NCBI GenBank assembly: GCA_946885815.1 | Contig: CAMPHE010000093.1 | Coordinates: 1-6,816, forward strand | Reading direction: 5' to 3' | From: an uncultured Arenimonas sp. | Lineage (GTDB): Bacteria; Pseudomonadota; Gammaproteobacteria; Xanthomonadales; Xanthomonadaceae | Length of the DNA: 6,816 bases | Shown: piece after piece, positions 1 to 6,816 of the stretch | Numbering within the stretch: position 1 is the stretch's first letter | How the letters are laid out: every line of letters begins with the position of its first letter | Notes under the pieces: model-generated | What the model was told of the DNA's origin: nothing | What the model saw: the letters and a program-made list of their open reading frames with translations, nothing else | The model's database searches: none | Translations under genes and position numbers: made by a program

Positions 1-646
<646 letters not shown>

Positions 647-678
647 TTATTTTCCGTGCCTTCGGCCTGCTGTTTGGC

Positions 679-684
679 TACCAT
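679..684 (+). promoter_or_regulatory. Possible -10 element for the PfkB-family kinase
   Basis: TACCAT matches four of six -10 consensus bases and lies about 50 bases before the chosen start at 734. No convincing -35 box lies 16-18 bases upstream, so this is only a weak candidate for a promoter diverging from mreB. Confidence 0.2.
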
Positions 685-733
685 GCCGCGGCCCGGGCAC
701 GTCCCGGTTCCCCGATTCGACCTGGACGAGACG

Positions 734-1672
734 ATGCCTGCTGCCCTGATCTGCGGTTCCCTGGCCTACGACACGATCATGGTGTTCCAGGACCAGTTCA
801 AGAACCACATCCTTCCGGACAAGGTGCACATCCTCAACGTCTCGTTCCTGGTGCCGCGGATGCGGCGGGAATTCGGCGGCTGCGCCGGCAACATCGCCTA
901 CAACCTGAAGCTGCTCGGCGGCGACCCGGTGCCGATGGCGACCGTGGGCCAGGATTTCGCGCCGTACCGCGAGCATTTCGAGGCCTGCGGCATCCGCCTC
1001 GACCACGTCAAGGAACTCGGCGACCTCTTCACCGCGCAGGCGTTCATCACCACGGACCTCGACGACAACCAGATCACGGCGTTCCACCCGGGCGCGATGA
1101 TGCGCTCGTACGAGAACCACGTGCGCGACGTCGCCGACGTCGGTTTCGGCATCGTCGGGCCGGACGGCTACGAGGCGATGCTGCAGAACGCCCGCGAATT
1201 CGCCGAGGCCGGCATCCCCTTCATCTTCGATCCGGGACAGGCGATGCCGCTGTTCAACGGCCGCGAACTGACGCAGATGATCGAGCAGGCCACCTACGTG
1301 ACGGTGAACGATTACGAGTCGAACCTGCTCCAGGACAAGACCGGCCTGTCGACGGCGCAGATCGCCGAGCGCGTGCAGGCCTACATCATCACGCGCGGGC
1401 CGCAGGGCTCGGAAGTGCATGCCCGGGGCGGCGAGATGCAGATCCCGGCGGCGACCGCGATGCGCGTCGTCGACCCGACCGGCTGCGGCGACGCCTATCG
1501 CGCCGGCCTGATCTTCGGCTGGATGAACGGCATGGACATGGCCACCACCGGCCGCATCGCTTCGCTGATGGGCGCGCTCAAGATCGAACACCTCGGCCCG
1601 CAGAACCAGCGGTTCGACTACGAGGAATTCGCCGAGCAGTTCCGCCAGCAGTTCGGTTACGCGCTGCGCTGA
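734..1672 (+). CDS. PfkB-family carbohydrate/nucleoside kinase, probable adenosine kinase
   Basis: A 312-residue cytosolic kinase of the ribokinase/PfkB superfamily, which phosphorylates a sugar or nucleoside hydroxyl with ATP. The most likely reaction is adenosine to AMP (purine salvage), because close relatives in xanthomonads carry that name; other nucleosides or sugars remain possible. The first strand, ALICGSLAYDTI, starts at residue 4. The substrate-binding glycine motif FGGCAGN is at 47-53, the ATP-binding ITRGPQGS at 219-226, and the second PfkB signature DPTGCGDAYRAG at 247-258, with D253 the expected catalytic base. Length is normal and no key residue is missing. I chose the ATG at 734, not in-frame ATGs at 656 or 683, because the conserved fold begins immediately after it and a weak GGA ribosome-binding site lies 7 bases upstream. 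The gene stands alone, divergent from mreB and convergent with the TonB receptor gene. The family call is secure; the substrate is moderately sure. Confidence 0.92.
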   Translation: MPAALICGSLAYDTIMVFQDQFKNHILPDKVHILNVSFLVPRMRREFGGCAGNIAYNLKLLGGDPVPMATVGQDFAPYREHFEACGIRLDHVKELGDLFTAQAFITTDLDDNQITAFHPGAMMRSYENHVRDVADVGFGIVGPDGYEAMLQNAREFAEAGIPFIFDPGQAMPLFNGRELTQMIEQATYVTVNDYESNLLQDKTGLSTAQIAERVQAYIITRGPQGSEVHARGGEMQIPAATAMRVVDPTGCGDAYRAGLIFGWMNGMDMATTGRIASLMGALKIEHLGPQNQRFDYEEFAEQFRQQFGYALR

Positions 1673-1677
1673 GTTTC

Positions 1678-1707
1678 CGGGCCCGGCCGACGGATCGGCC
1701 GGGCCCG
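1678..1707. terminator. Perfect GC-rich palindrome between convergent genes, possible bidirectional terminator
   Basis: A 13-bp perfect stem (1678-1690 pairing with 1695-1707) encloses a four-base loop CGGA, only 5 bases after the kinase stop codon and 9 bases beyond the receptor stop codon. The position suits a hairpin ending transcription from both sides. Neither side has a T-run after the stem, so it is not a classical intrinsic terminator. It may instead pause polymerase or protect 3' ends. Confidence 0.55.
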
Positions 1708-1716
1708 AACCCTCCC

Positions 1717-4122
1717 TCAGAACTCCTGCGAGAAGCGCAGGCCCCAGGTGCGGGGCTGCGCGATCACGTCGTACGGCTGGGCGAAGCAGGTCGTCTCCGC
1801 GCACTGCGTGAAGCGAGACAGTTCGGCGCGTTCGTCGGTCGCGTTCTTCACGTACAGGTCGAGGTTCCAGCTGCCGCGGCCGAAGCCGGCCGACAGGTCG
1901 AGCATCGTGTACGCGTCGAGCGTGCCGAGGATCTCGCGGATGCCTTCGCGCAGGTCGGTCTCCCGCTCGCCCTCGTGCACGACCCGGCCCTGGAAGTGCA
2001 CGTCGAAGCCGGCGTGCTCGAACTCGTAGCGGGCCGTCAGGTTGCCCTTGAACGGCGCGGTGACCGGCAGCTGCGTGCCTTCGAACGCCCGGTCGAACTC
2101 CCAGTCGGGATCGGCGCACTCGGTGACCGGCGTCCCGTCCGGCTCGGCCAGGCCACAGTAGTTCTCGGTCAGTTCGGCGTCGTAGAAGGCGACGCCGCCG
2201 GTGAGCGTCAGGTTGTAGGTCGCCGCCCAGCGCAGGTCCATCTCGAGGCCGCGGATCCGGCCGTTGTTCGCGTTCTTGATCTCGGTGAGGCCGTTCTGGC
2301 CGAGGATCGAGAACTGGAAGTCCTCCCAGTCCTGCTGGAACACCGCGCCATTGAACACGAGGCGGCCGTCGGCGAAAGCGGCCTTCCAGCCGAACTCCCA
2401 GTTCGTCAGGTAATCGGACAGGTACGGCGGCAGCGTGCCGCGACGATTGATGCCGCCGGGCCGGAACCCTTCCGACCACGTGCCGTAGACCATGACGTCG
2501 TCGGTGAGGTCGTAACTGAGGTTCACGCGGCCGATGTGGTCGTTCTCCTCGACGCGCTTGTCGAACACCTCGCACGGCGTGTCCTCGTACGGCGGCAGCG
2601 ACGGGTCGGCGAGGCAGGCACCCTGGCCGTACGTCTCGTTGCCCGAGTACCCGGCACCGAAGCCGAAGAAGCCGCGCAGGCTGTTGTCGACGTCGAAGAA
2701 GCGCATGCCGGCCGTCGCGGTCAGGCGGTCGGTGATGTCGAACGACACCTCGCCGAACAGCGCCCGGTCCCGGTCGACGCGGTCCTGCTTGGTCAGCCAC
2801 AGCGTGTCGTCCCAGCCGGGCACTTCCAGCGACGTCGCCAGCCCGTCGACGAAGTAACGCTCCTTGATGTCGTTCACCTGCTCCTGCCAGAACACGCCCG
2901 CGACGAAGCGCAGGCGATGCTCGGCCGGCGATGCGAGGCGCAGCTCGTGGCTCGTCTTGCGGAAGCCGTTCTCGGCCTGGATGTACTGCGACGGGTCGAT
3001 CATCTCGCCGCCGTCGTCGACGAAGTACGTGCCGTAGCCGAACAGCGTGTCGTACCAGTACGCGTAGTCGGTGTAGTCCGATTCGGTCTCGAGGTCGCGG
3101 TTGAAATGCGCGAACGCGTAGGTGAGGTCGAAATCGCCGATGCGGCCTTCCACCGTCAGCGCCGACTGCGTCCAGTGGTCGCGCGCCGTCTGCGGCTTGA
3201 ACTGGTGCGTCGACAGCTCGCCCACGCCGCGGTCGACGCCGTTGCTGCCGTTCATGGTCTGGTTCTGCGTGATCACCGACGGCGTGATCGTCCATTCGTC
3301 GCCGAGGTCGATGCCGAGCGCGAGGCGCGCACCGGCGGTGTCGACGAAGTTGAAATCGTCGCGGGCGAGGCCGGCATTGTCGACAGTGATGCCCGAACTC
3401 GGGAACGTGATCGTGCCCGGTTCGTTGTCGATGTAGCCGGCGTCGCGCTTGTCCCACGCGACCATGCGCAGCGCCATCGCGTCGCTCATCGGCAGGTTGA
3501 CGAAGCCTTCCAGCACGTGGCCGACGCCGCCGTGGTCGACGGTGTTGAACTCGACGCCGTAGCCCGACGCGAACCCGGTCGGATCGGGCTTGTTGGTGAT
3601 GATGCGCAGCGTGCCCGCGAGCGAGCTCGCGCCGTACAGCGTGCCCTGCGGGCCGGCGAGCGCCTCGACCCGGGCGAGATCGTAGGGGTGGATGTCGATC
3701 GGGCCGCGGATCGTCGTGATCGGCTGCTCGTCGAGGTACACGCCGACGGTCGGCAGCGAACCGGAGTGGTTGCCGTCGCCGCCGCTGGCGACGCCGCGCA
3801 TGTACACCTGCGCGTTGCTCGGTACTTCGCCGAGGCGCTGGAACGACACCGACGGGAACGCCGTGGTGATGTCCTCGAGGTCGTCGATGTTCAGCTGGTC
3901 GATCTGCTCGGTGCCGAGCACGTCGATGCTGATCGGGACTTCCTGCAGGTTTTCGCTGCGCTTCTGCGCGGTGACCTCGATCGCGTCGAGCACGGGCGAG
4001 GCCTGCGCCTCGTCCGGCCCGGCCGACTGGGCCCACGCCATCGGCGTCATCGCCAGCCAGATCGCCGTCGCCAGCGGCAGCCGCGCCAGCCGGTGCGGCA
4101 TACGTCTCGCCCTTCGTCTCAT
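1717..4122 (-). CDS. TonB-dependent outer-membrane receptor, substrate unknown
   Basis: An 801-residue outer-membrane beta-barrel that imports a ligand into the periplasm using energy from TonB-ExbB-ExbD. Residues 1-31 form a signal peptide (Arg-rich start, hydrophobic 15-31, cleavage after AWA). The TonB box IEVTAQKR is at 48-55, right after the mature N-terminus, so there is no STN signalling domain. The plug spans about 58-180 (VPISI, VYMRG, VEALAGPQGTLYGASSLAGTLRIITNKP). The barrel fills the remainder, with the family motif EGFRPGGINR at 551-560 and the chain ending in FSQEF, whose terminal Phe is the BAM recognition signal. The start at 4122 is supported by GGGGAG (4128-4133) 5 bases upstream and by overlap with the upstream stop; an internal Met at residue 8 (base 4101) is the alternative. 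Six cysteines occur in three close pairs and a Tyr-rich acidic segment lies at 345-370. The ligand cannot be read from the sequence; iron siderophores, glycans, peptides and sulfated compounds are all possible. It is the second gene of a unit with the sulfotransferase. Confidence 0.95.
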   Translation of the reverse strand: MRRRARRMPHRLARLPLATAIWLAMTPMAWAQSAGPDEAQASPVLDAIEVTAQKRSENLQEVPISIDVLGTEQIDQLNIDDLEDITTAFPSVSFQRLGEVPSNAQVYMRGVASGGDGNHSGSLPTVGVYLDEQPITTIRGPIDIHPYDLARVEALAGPQGTLYGASSLAGTLRIITNKPDPTGFASGYGVEFNTVDHGGVGHVLEGFVNLPMSDAMALRMVAWDKRDAGYIDNEPGTITFPSSGITVDNAGLARDDFNFVDTAGARLALGIDLGDEWTITPSVITQNQTMNGSNGVDRGVGELSTHQFKPQTARDHWTQSALTVEGRIGDFDLTYAFAHFNRDLETESDYTDYAYWYDTLFGYGTYFVDDGGEMIDPSQYIQAENGFRKTSHELRLASPAEHRLRFVAGVFWQEQVNDIKERYFVDGLATSLEVPGWDDTLWLTKQDRVDRDRALFGEVSFDITDRLTATAGMRFFDVDNSLRGFFGFGAGYSGNETYGQGACLADPSLPPYEDTPCEVFDKRVEENDHIGRVNLSYDLTDDVMVYGTWSEGFRPGGINRRGTLPPYLSDYLTNWEFGWKAAFADGRLVFNGAVFQQDWEDFQFSILGQNGLTEIKNANNGRIRGLEMDLRWAATYNLTLTGGVAFYDAELTENYCGLAEPDGTPVTECADPDWEFDRAFEGTQLPVTAPFKGNLTARYEFEHAGFDVHFQGRVVHEGERETDLREGIREILGTLDAYTMLDLSAGFGRGSWNLDLYVKNATDERAELSRFTQCAETTCFAQPYDVIAQPRTWGLRFSQEF

Positions 4123-4133
4123 CGGAACTCCCC
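4119..4133 (-). promoter_or_regulatory. ATGA stop-start overlap with ribosome-binding site, translational coupling
   Basis: The sulfotransferase stop TGA (bases 4121-4119) overlaps the receptor start ATG (4122-4120) in the sequence ATGA. A good Shine-Dalgarno GGGGAG (4128-4133) sits 5 bases before that ATG, inside the end of the upstream gene. This arrangement typically lets terminating ribosomes re-initiate, so the two proteins are expected from one mRNA. Confidence 0.85.
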
Positions 4134-6203
4134 AGGTGGTGTCGCGTTGGCCCGGTACGACGCCACGATCCCCGCGGGCGCCTCCGGATAGGAATGCAGC
4201 ACGTCGCCGAGCGCGTCGCGCAGCGGTCCGAGCCACGGTTCGAAATGGCGCCAGTGCTCGACGCCGTCGCGGTAGATCGGTTGGCGGACCTGCTCTGAAC
4301 TGGCGGTGCGGACGGGCCGGTCGTTCTCGAAGAACCGCAGGCACGCCGGGTCGAATTCCAGCCCGCAGTGCGCCAGCAGCGCGCGGACCTGCGCTTCGGT
4401 GTCGTCGACGAGTCGTTCGTAGACCACGCGGTGGACGCGACCCGGCAGCACGGCGTCGACATGCGCCATCAAGGCGACGTAGTCGCGATAGTAGTGACCG
4501 ATGTCCGCCAGCCCGTAGCTGAAGGACTGGCCGCGGGCGAAATACTGCTTGAAACCCGAGAAGCAGCAGCCGAGCGGATGCCGGCGCACGTCGACGATGC
4601 GCGCCTCCGGCAGCATCAGGTGGATCAGGCCGACGTGCATGAAATTGTTCGGCATCTTGTCGATGAAATGCGGGCGGCCGCTCTTGCGGTGCACGCGCGT
4701 GCGCTGCAGATAGCTTTCGCCCAGTTCGCGCAGGCGTTCGGACGACAGGGTCGCGAGCGCGTCGAGATAGCTCGCGCCGGGGCCGGCGGCGCGCCGCAGG
4801 TCCTGCGTCAGCGCGATCACGTCGGGCAACTCGTCGGTGCCTTCGACGAGGGGATGGCTGGCGAGGATCTGCTGCACCAGCGTGGAACCGGCGCGGGGCA
4901 ACCCGACGATGAAGATCGGCGCGTCGGACCGGCAACCGGCGCCGGCGCGCTCGGCGAAGAACGCCCCATCGAGGCGGGTGATCGCATCGCGGATCCGCCG
5001 CGTCGTGTCTTCGCGGCGATACGGCACGCTCGCGCGGCGCTGCACGTTGCCGCGCGCGTAGTGGGCGAAGGCCGCGGGGAAATCCTCGGCATCCTCGAGC
5101 GCCTTCGCCAGCGCGAACTCGAACTGGGCGCGCTGGTCGCCGGTCACCTCCGTACGCGCCAGCTGCAGCCGCATCGCCGCGATGTCCCCGGCGGTGAAGC
5201 GGAACGTCTTCAGATTGGCGAGGCTCCACCACGCTTCGCCGAACCCCGGCTCCAGCGCGATGCTGCGGCGGTAGGCGTCGATCGCGGCGGCCGGCTCGCC
5301 GGCGGTCTTCAACGCGTGGCCGAAACTCAGCCAGATGCGCCCGTGTCGCGGGTATTCGCGCAGCAGTTCGTCATAGGTGGCGATCGCCGGCGCATAGTCG
5401 CCGAGGCGGCAGAGCACGACCGCACGCAGATTGCGCGCGCCGGGATTGCGTGGTTCGTCGTCCAGCACCCGCTCGATCTGCCGCAGCGCCGCTTCCGGCT
5501 TGCCGGCGCGATGCAGCACGGTGGCGAAGTTGAGGCGGGCCGCGGTGAACGCGGGCGCGAGCTCGACGCAGCGCGCCAGAAGTGCGGCGGCGTCGTCGAG
5601 GCGGCCGATGCGGGCGGCGAGTTCGCCCAGCATGCGGATGGCGGCGATATCGGTCGGATGCGCATGCAGGTGCCCGCGCAGCAGGCGTTCGGCGGTCGAC
5701 AGGTCGTTGGCCGCGAGGCTCGACGCGGCGCGCATCAGCGTCGGGTCCGCCGTCGCGAACCGCAGGTGGCTGGCGTAGGCGGCGGCGGATTCCGCTTCGT
5801 CACCGATCGCGGCGAGGTGATCGCCGAGCGCGAGCCACGCGCCGGGGAGCGCCGGCGTCCGCCGGACCGCCTCCCGCAAGGCCGCGATGGCCTCGTCGCC
5901 CCGACCGGCTCGCGCGTGCAGCAGGCCGAGCTCGAACAGGGCCGCGCCCCAGTCGCGGTGCTCCGTCGCAAGACGCTGCAACCGTTCCACCGCGGCGTCG
6001 ATCCGCCCGCAGGCGGCATCGGCCTGGGCCAGCAGCAGCTCCATCGGCGGATGCGGTCCGGCGTGCGCGAGACCCTCGCGCGCGAGCGCCGCCGCACGCT
6101 CGGGATCGCGCCCGAGCAGGCGGGCCGCTTCGGCGAAGGCACCGTCGATACCCGTCGACGATGCGGCGCTCGACGGCCCGGATGGTTCGTGCACGGCGTT
6201 CAT
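4119..6203 (-). CDS. TPR-repeat sulfotransferase with TPST-like catalytic domain
   Basis: A 694-residue cytosolic fusion predicted to transfer sulfate from PAPS to an unknown acceptor. The N-terminal half (about 20-335) is built of TPR units, clearest at 85-117, 120-151, 186-217, 219-251, 254-285 and 288-319, a helical scaffold that probably binds a protein or peptide. A linker (336-425) leads to a sulfotransferase domain (about 428-680, Sulfotransfer_3 type). It has the 5'-phosphosulfate loop GLPRAGST (434-441), E458, FIDKMPNNF (513-521), the 3'-phosphate motif VRRHPLGCCFS (539-549) and SSEQVRQPI (635-643) followed by W651. These align with active-site motifs of animal tyrosylprotein sulfotransferases. 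No signal peptide or membrane segment is seen. The start MNAVHEPS is chosen because upstream codons are low-complexity Arg/Pro sequence running towards the rRNA terminator; its ribosome-binding site is poor. It is the first gene of the unit, overlapping the receptor gene. The acceptor could be a peptide, protein, glycan or small molecule. Confidence 0.93.
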   Translation of the reverse strand: MNAVHEPSGPSSAASSTGIDGAFAEAARLLGRDPERAAALAREGLAHAGPHPPMELLLAQADAACGRIDAAVERLQRLATEHRDWGAALFELGLLHARAGRGDEAIAALREAVRRTPALPGAWLALGDHLAAIGDEAESAAAYASHLRFATADPTLMRAASSLAANDLSTAERLLRGHLHAHPTDIAAIRMLGELAARIGRLDDAAALLARCVELAPAFTAARLNFATVLHRAGKPEAALRQIERVLDDEPRNPGARNLRAVVLCRLGDYAPAIATYDELLREYPRHGRIWLSFGHALKTAGEPAAAIDAYRRSIALEPGFGEAWWSLANLKTFRFTAGDIAAMRLQLARTEVTGDQRAQFEFALAKALEDAEDFPAAFAHYARGNVQRRASVPYRREDTTRRIRDAITRLDGAFFAERAGAGCRSDAPIFIVGLPRAGSTLVQQILASHPLVEGTDELPDVIALTQDLRRAAGPGASYLDALATLSSERLRELGESYLQRTRVHRKSGRPHFIDKMPNNFMHVGLIHLMLPEARIVDVRRHPLGCCFSGFKQYFARGQSFSYGLADIGHYYRDYVALMAHVDAVLPGRVHRVVYERLVDDTEAQVRALLAHCGLEFDPACLRFFENDRPVRTASSEQVRQPIYRDGVEHWRHFEPWLGPLRDALGDVLHSYPEAPAGIVASYRANATPPGEFR

Positions 6204-6292
6204 CGCTGGAAATCTGCCCGTGGTGCGCGGTGGCGGGGTTCGGGGTCGGTGCCAGCCCACCGCAGTCGGGTACGCCGTGACGCCTTCGCGCT

Positions 6293-6322
6293 TTCTTAAC
6301 ACGCCGCTGGACGGGCTGTCGA
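6293..6322 (-). promoter_or_regulatory. Weak candidate promoter for the sulfotransferase-receptor unit
   Basis: On the minus strand TCGACA (6317-6322, 5 of 6 matches to the -35 consensus) is followed after 18 bases by TAAGAA (6293-6298, 3 of 6 matches to -10). This is the most AT-rich spot in an otherwise very GC-rich leader between the rRNA terminator and the start at 6203. It would give a leader of roughly 85 bases. Evidence is weak; an alternative sigma factor or a regulator-dependent promoter is equally possible. Confidence 0.2.
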
Positions 6323-6329
6323 TGGCAGT

Positions 6330-6352
6330 CCGGTGCCGGCGCCGGGTACCGG
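6330..6352. repeat. Imperfect inverted repeat in the sulfotransferase upstream region
   Basis: CCGGTGCC pairs with GGGTACCGG-type sequence to give an 8-bp stem with one G-T wobble and a 7-base loop, just upstream of the candidate -35 box on the minus strand. It could be an operator or only a product of high GC content. Confidence 0.25.
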
Positions 6353-6399
6353 CGGCGGCGTCGCCCGGCCCGACGAGGCGGGTCCCTTTTCGCCGCCGC

Positions 6400-6434
6400 A
6401 AAAAGAAACCCCCGCCATGACTGGCGGGGGTTTC
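6400..6434 (-). terminator. Intrinsic terminator of the rRNA operon
   Basis: Read on the minus strand, a 13-bp perfect stem (6405-6417 pairing with 6422-6434) with a four-base loop is followed by TTTTT (6404-6400). It begins 11 bases after the 5S rRNA 3' end and marks the end of the rRNA transcript, separating it from the sulfotransferase gene about 200 bases further on. Confidence 0.93.
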
Positions 6435-6445
6435 GGGGAAAAGCC

Positions 6446-6560
6446 CCTGGCGATGACCTACTCTTGCATGGCTTAGGCCACACTACCATTGGCGCAGCTG
6501 CGTTTCACTTCCGAGTTCGGGATGGGATCGGGTGGTTCCACAGCGCTATGGTCGCCAGGG
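6446..6560 (-). rRNA. rrf: 5S ribosomal RNA
   Basis: The minus strand reads CCCTGGCGACCATAGCG at the 5' end, contains the conserved core CCCATCCCGAACTCGGAAG and GTGAAACGC, then GGTAGTGTGG and GAGAGTAGG-like AAGAGTAGGTCATCGCCAGG at the 3' end. The two ends pair to form helix I. Length is about 115 bases, close to the usual 115-120; the exact ends may differ by a few bases. It resembles gammaproteobacterial 5S RNA. The apparent open reading frames over this stretch are not genes. Confidence 0.96.
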
Positions 6561-6690
6561 AGAGGGTGGAGGGTCGCGGGATTCGCGTCCTTTCGGGACG
6601 TGGGGCCGCGCCGGCCTCTCGTAAGTTGGGAAGTAGCGAACGTGTTGTGGCGATACCTCGTCGACGTGTTGTCGAGGGTAAGGCGACTCG
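6561..6690 (-). other. 23S-5S internal transcribed spacer
   Basis: About 130 transcribed bases between the 23S and 5S genes. No tRNA cloverleaf was found. A small hairpin (CGTCC 6586-6590 with GGACG 6596-6600) and a CCTCG/CGAGG pairing (6656-6660 with 6673-6677) may take part in rRNA processing. Confidence 0.75.
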
Positions 6691-6816
6691 AGGTTATATG
6701 ATCAAGCCGCACGGATCATTAGTACTGGTCAGCTCAACGCGTTGCCGCGCTTACACATCCAGCCTATCAACCACCTGGTCTTGATGGTTCCTTCAGGGGA
6801 CTTGTGTCCCGGGAGA
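6691..6816 (-). rRNA. rrl: 23S ribosomal RNA, 3' end (partial)
   Basis: The minus strand carries the last roughly 125 bases of 23S rRNA: AGGTGGTTGATAGGCTGG, then GTGTAAGCGC, GCGTTGAGCTGACC, AGTACTAATGATCCGTG and the terminal CGGCTTGATC. These match the 3' end of E. coli 23S rRNA (GGTTGATAGGCCGGGTGTG, GTTGAGCTAACCGGTACTAATGA, GAGGCTTAACC) closely. The rest of the gene lies beyond base 6816. The 3' boundary is uncertain by about 10 bases, because the terminal bases pair with the unseen 5' end. Confidence 0.95.

Noticed and set aside
656..733. Earlier starts (656, 683) for the PfkB-family kinase
   Set aside because: The added residues do not resemble the family N-terminus, and the 683 ATG overlaps the candidate -10 element.
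1975..4191. 738-codon open frame on the plus strand opposite the receptor gene
   Set aside because: Its protein is a low-complexity Arg/Val/Glu/Ala mix with no recognisable domain, as expected opposite a GC-rich gene. The minus strand holds a complete, motif-rich receptor.
647..4462. 1271-codon open frame on the minus strand spanning parts of three genes
   Set aside because: It crosses the antisense of the kinase, the intergenic palindrome and an off-frame reading of the receptor; the translation is mostly Arg-rich and matches no family.
4123..5232. In-frame N-terminal extension of the receptor to 1171 residues
   Set aside because: The extension is an off-frame reading of the sulfotransferase gene; the receptor has a clear signal peptide and ribosome-binding site starting at 4122.
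4368..6299. 643-codon open frame on the plus strand opposite the sulfotransferase gene
   Set aside because: Arg/Gln/Ala-rich composition with no motifs; explained by GC-rich codon use of the real gene on the minus strand.
6204..6401. 66-residue N-terminal extension of the sulfotransferase
   Set aside because: The extension is Arg/Pro-rich, would start inside the rRNA terminator, and adds nothing resembling a TPR or signal peptide. An intermediate GTG start cannot be fully excluded.
6561..6690. Possible tRNA in the 23S-5S spacer
   Set aside because: No T-loop GTTCGANTC or acceptor-stem pairing was found; only small hairpins are present.
6464..6784. Short open frames over the 5S, spacer and 23S region on both strands
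   Set aside because: They fall within rRNA and transcribed spacer sequence and are chance frames.

Overview
The window is GC-rich throughout. Its protein and 5S rRNA sequences look like a gammaproteobacterium, most plausibly of the Xanthomonadaceae/Lysobacteraceae group. That placement rests on recollection of MreB, 5S rRNA and TonB-receptor sequences and was not tested by a search. Five genes or gene fragments run on the minus strand and one runs on the plus strand. No mobile element, CRISPR array or tRNA was seen.

Layout from left to right: (1) bases 1-565, minus strand, hold the N-terminal half of the actin-like cell-shape protein MreB, cut by the window edge. (2) Bases 566-733 are a divergent intergenic region with a plausible mreB promoter. 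(3) Bases 734-1672, plus strand, encode a complete PfkB-family kinase, probably an adenosine kinase. (4) A perfect 13-bp-stem palindrome at 1678-1707 sits between this gene and the next, which converge. (5) Bases 1717-4122, minus strand, encode a complete TonB-dependent outer-membrane receptor. (6) Bases 4119-6203, minus strand, encode a complete TPR-sulfotransferase fusion located upstream of the receptor and overlapping it by 4 bases. (7) Bases 6204-6399 are a GC-rich leader with only weak promoter candidates. (8) The tail of an rRNA operon follows on the minus strand: 23S 3' end, spacer, 5S rRNA and a strong intrinsic terminator.

The most interesting part is the two-gene unit of sulfotransferase and receptor. 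The sulfotransferase has no signal peptide and should act in the cytoplasm with PAPS as sulfate donor. Its catalytic domain aligns by eye, nearly without gaps, to the active-site motifs of animal tyrosylprotein sulfotransferases. The receptor is Sec-exported to the outer membrane, lacks a signalling (STN) domain, and has a Tyr-rich acidic segment and three pairs of cysteines in probable surface loops. The overlap suggests coupled expression. A shared job, such as making or importing a sulfated molecule or sulfating the receptor itself, is inference. mreB, the kinase and the rRNA genes are ordinary housekeeping neighbours with no evident link to this pair.
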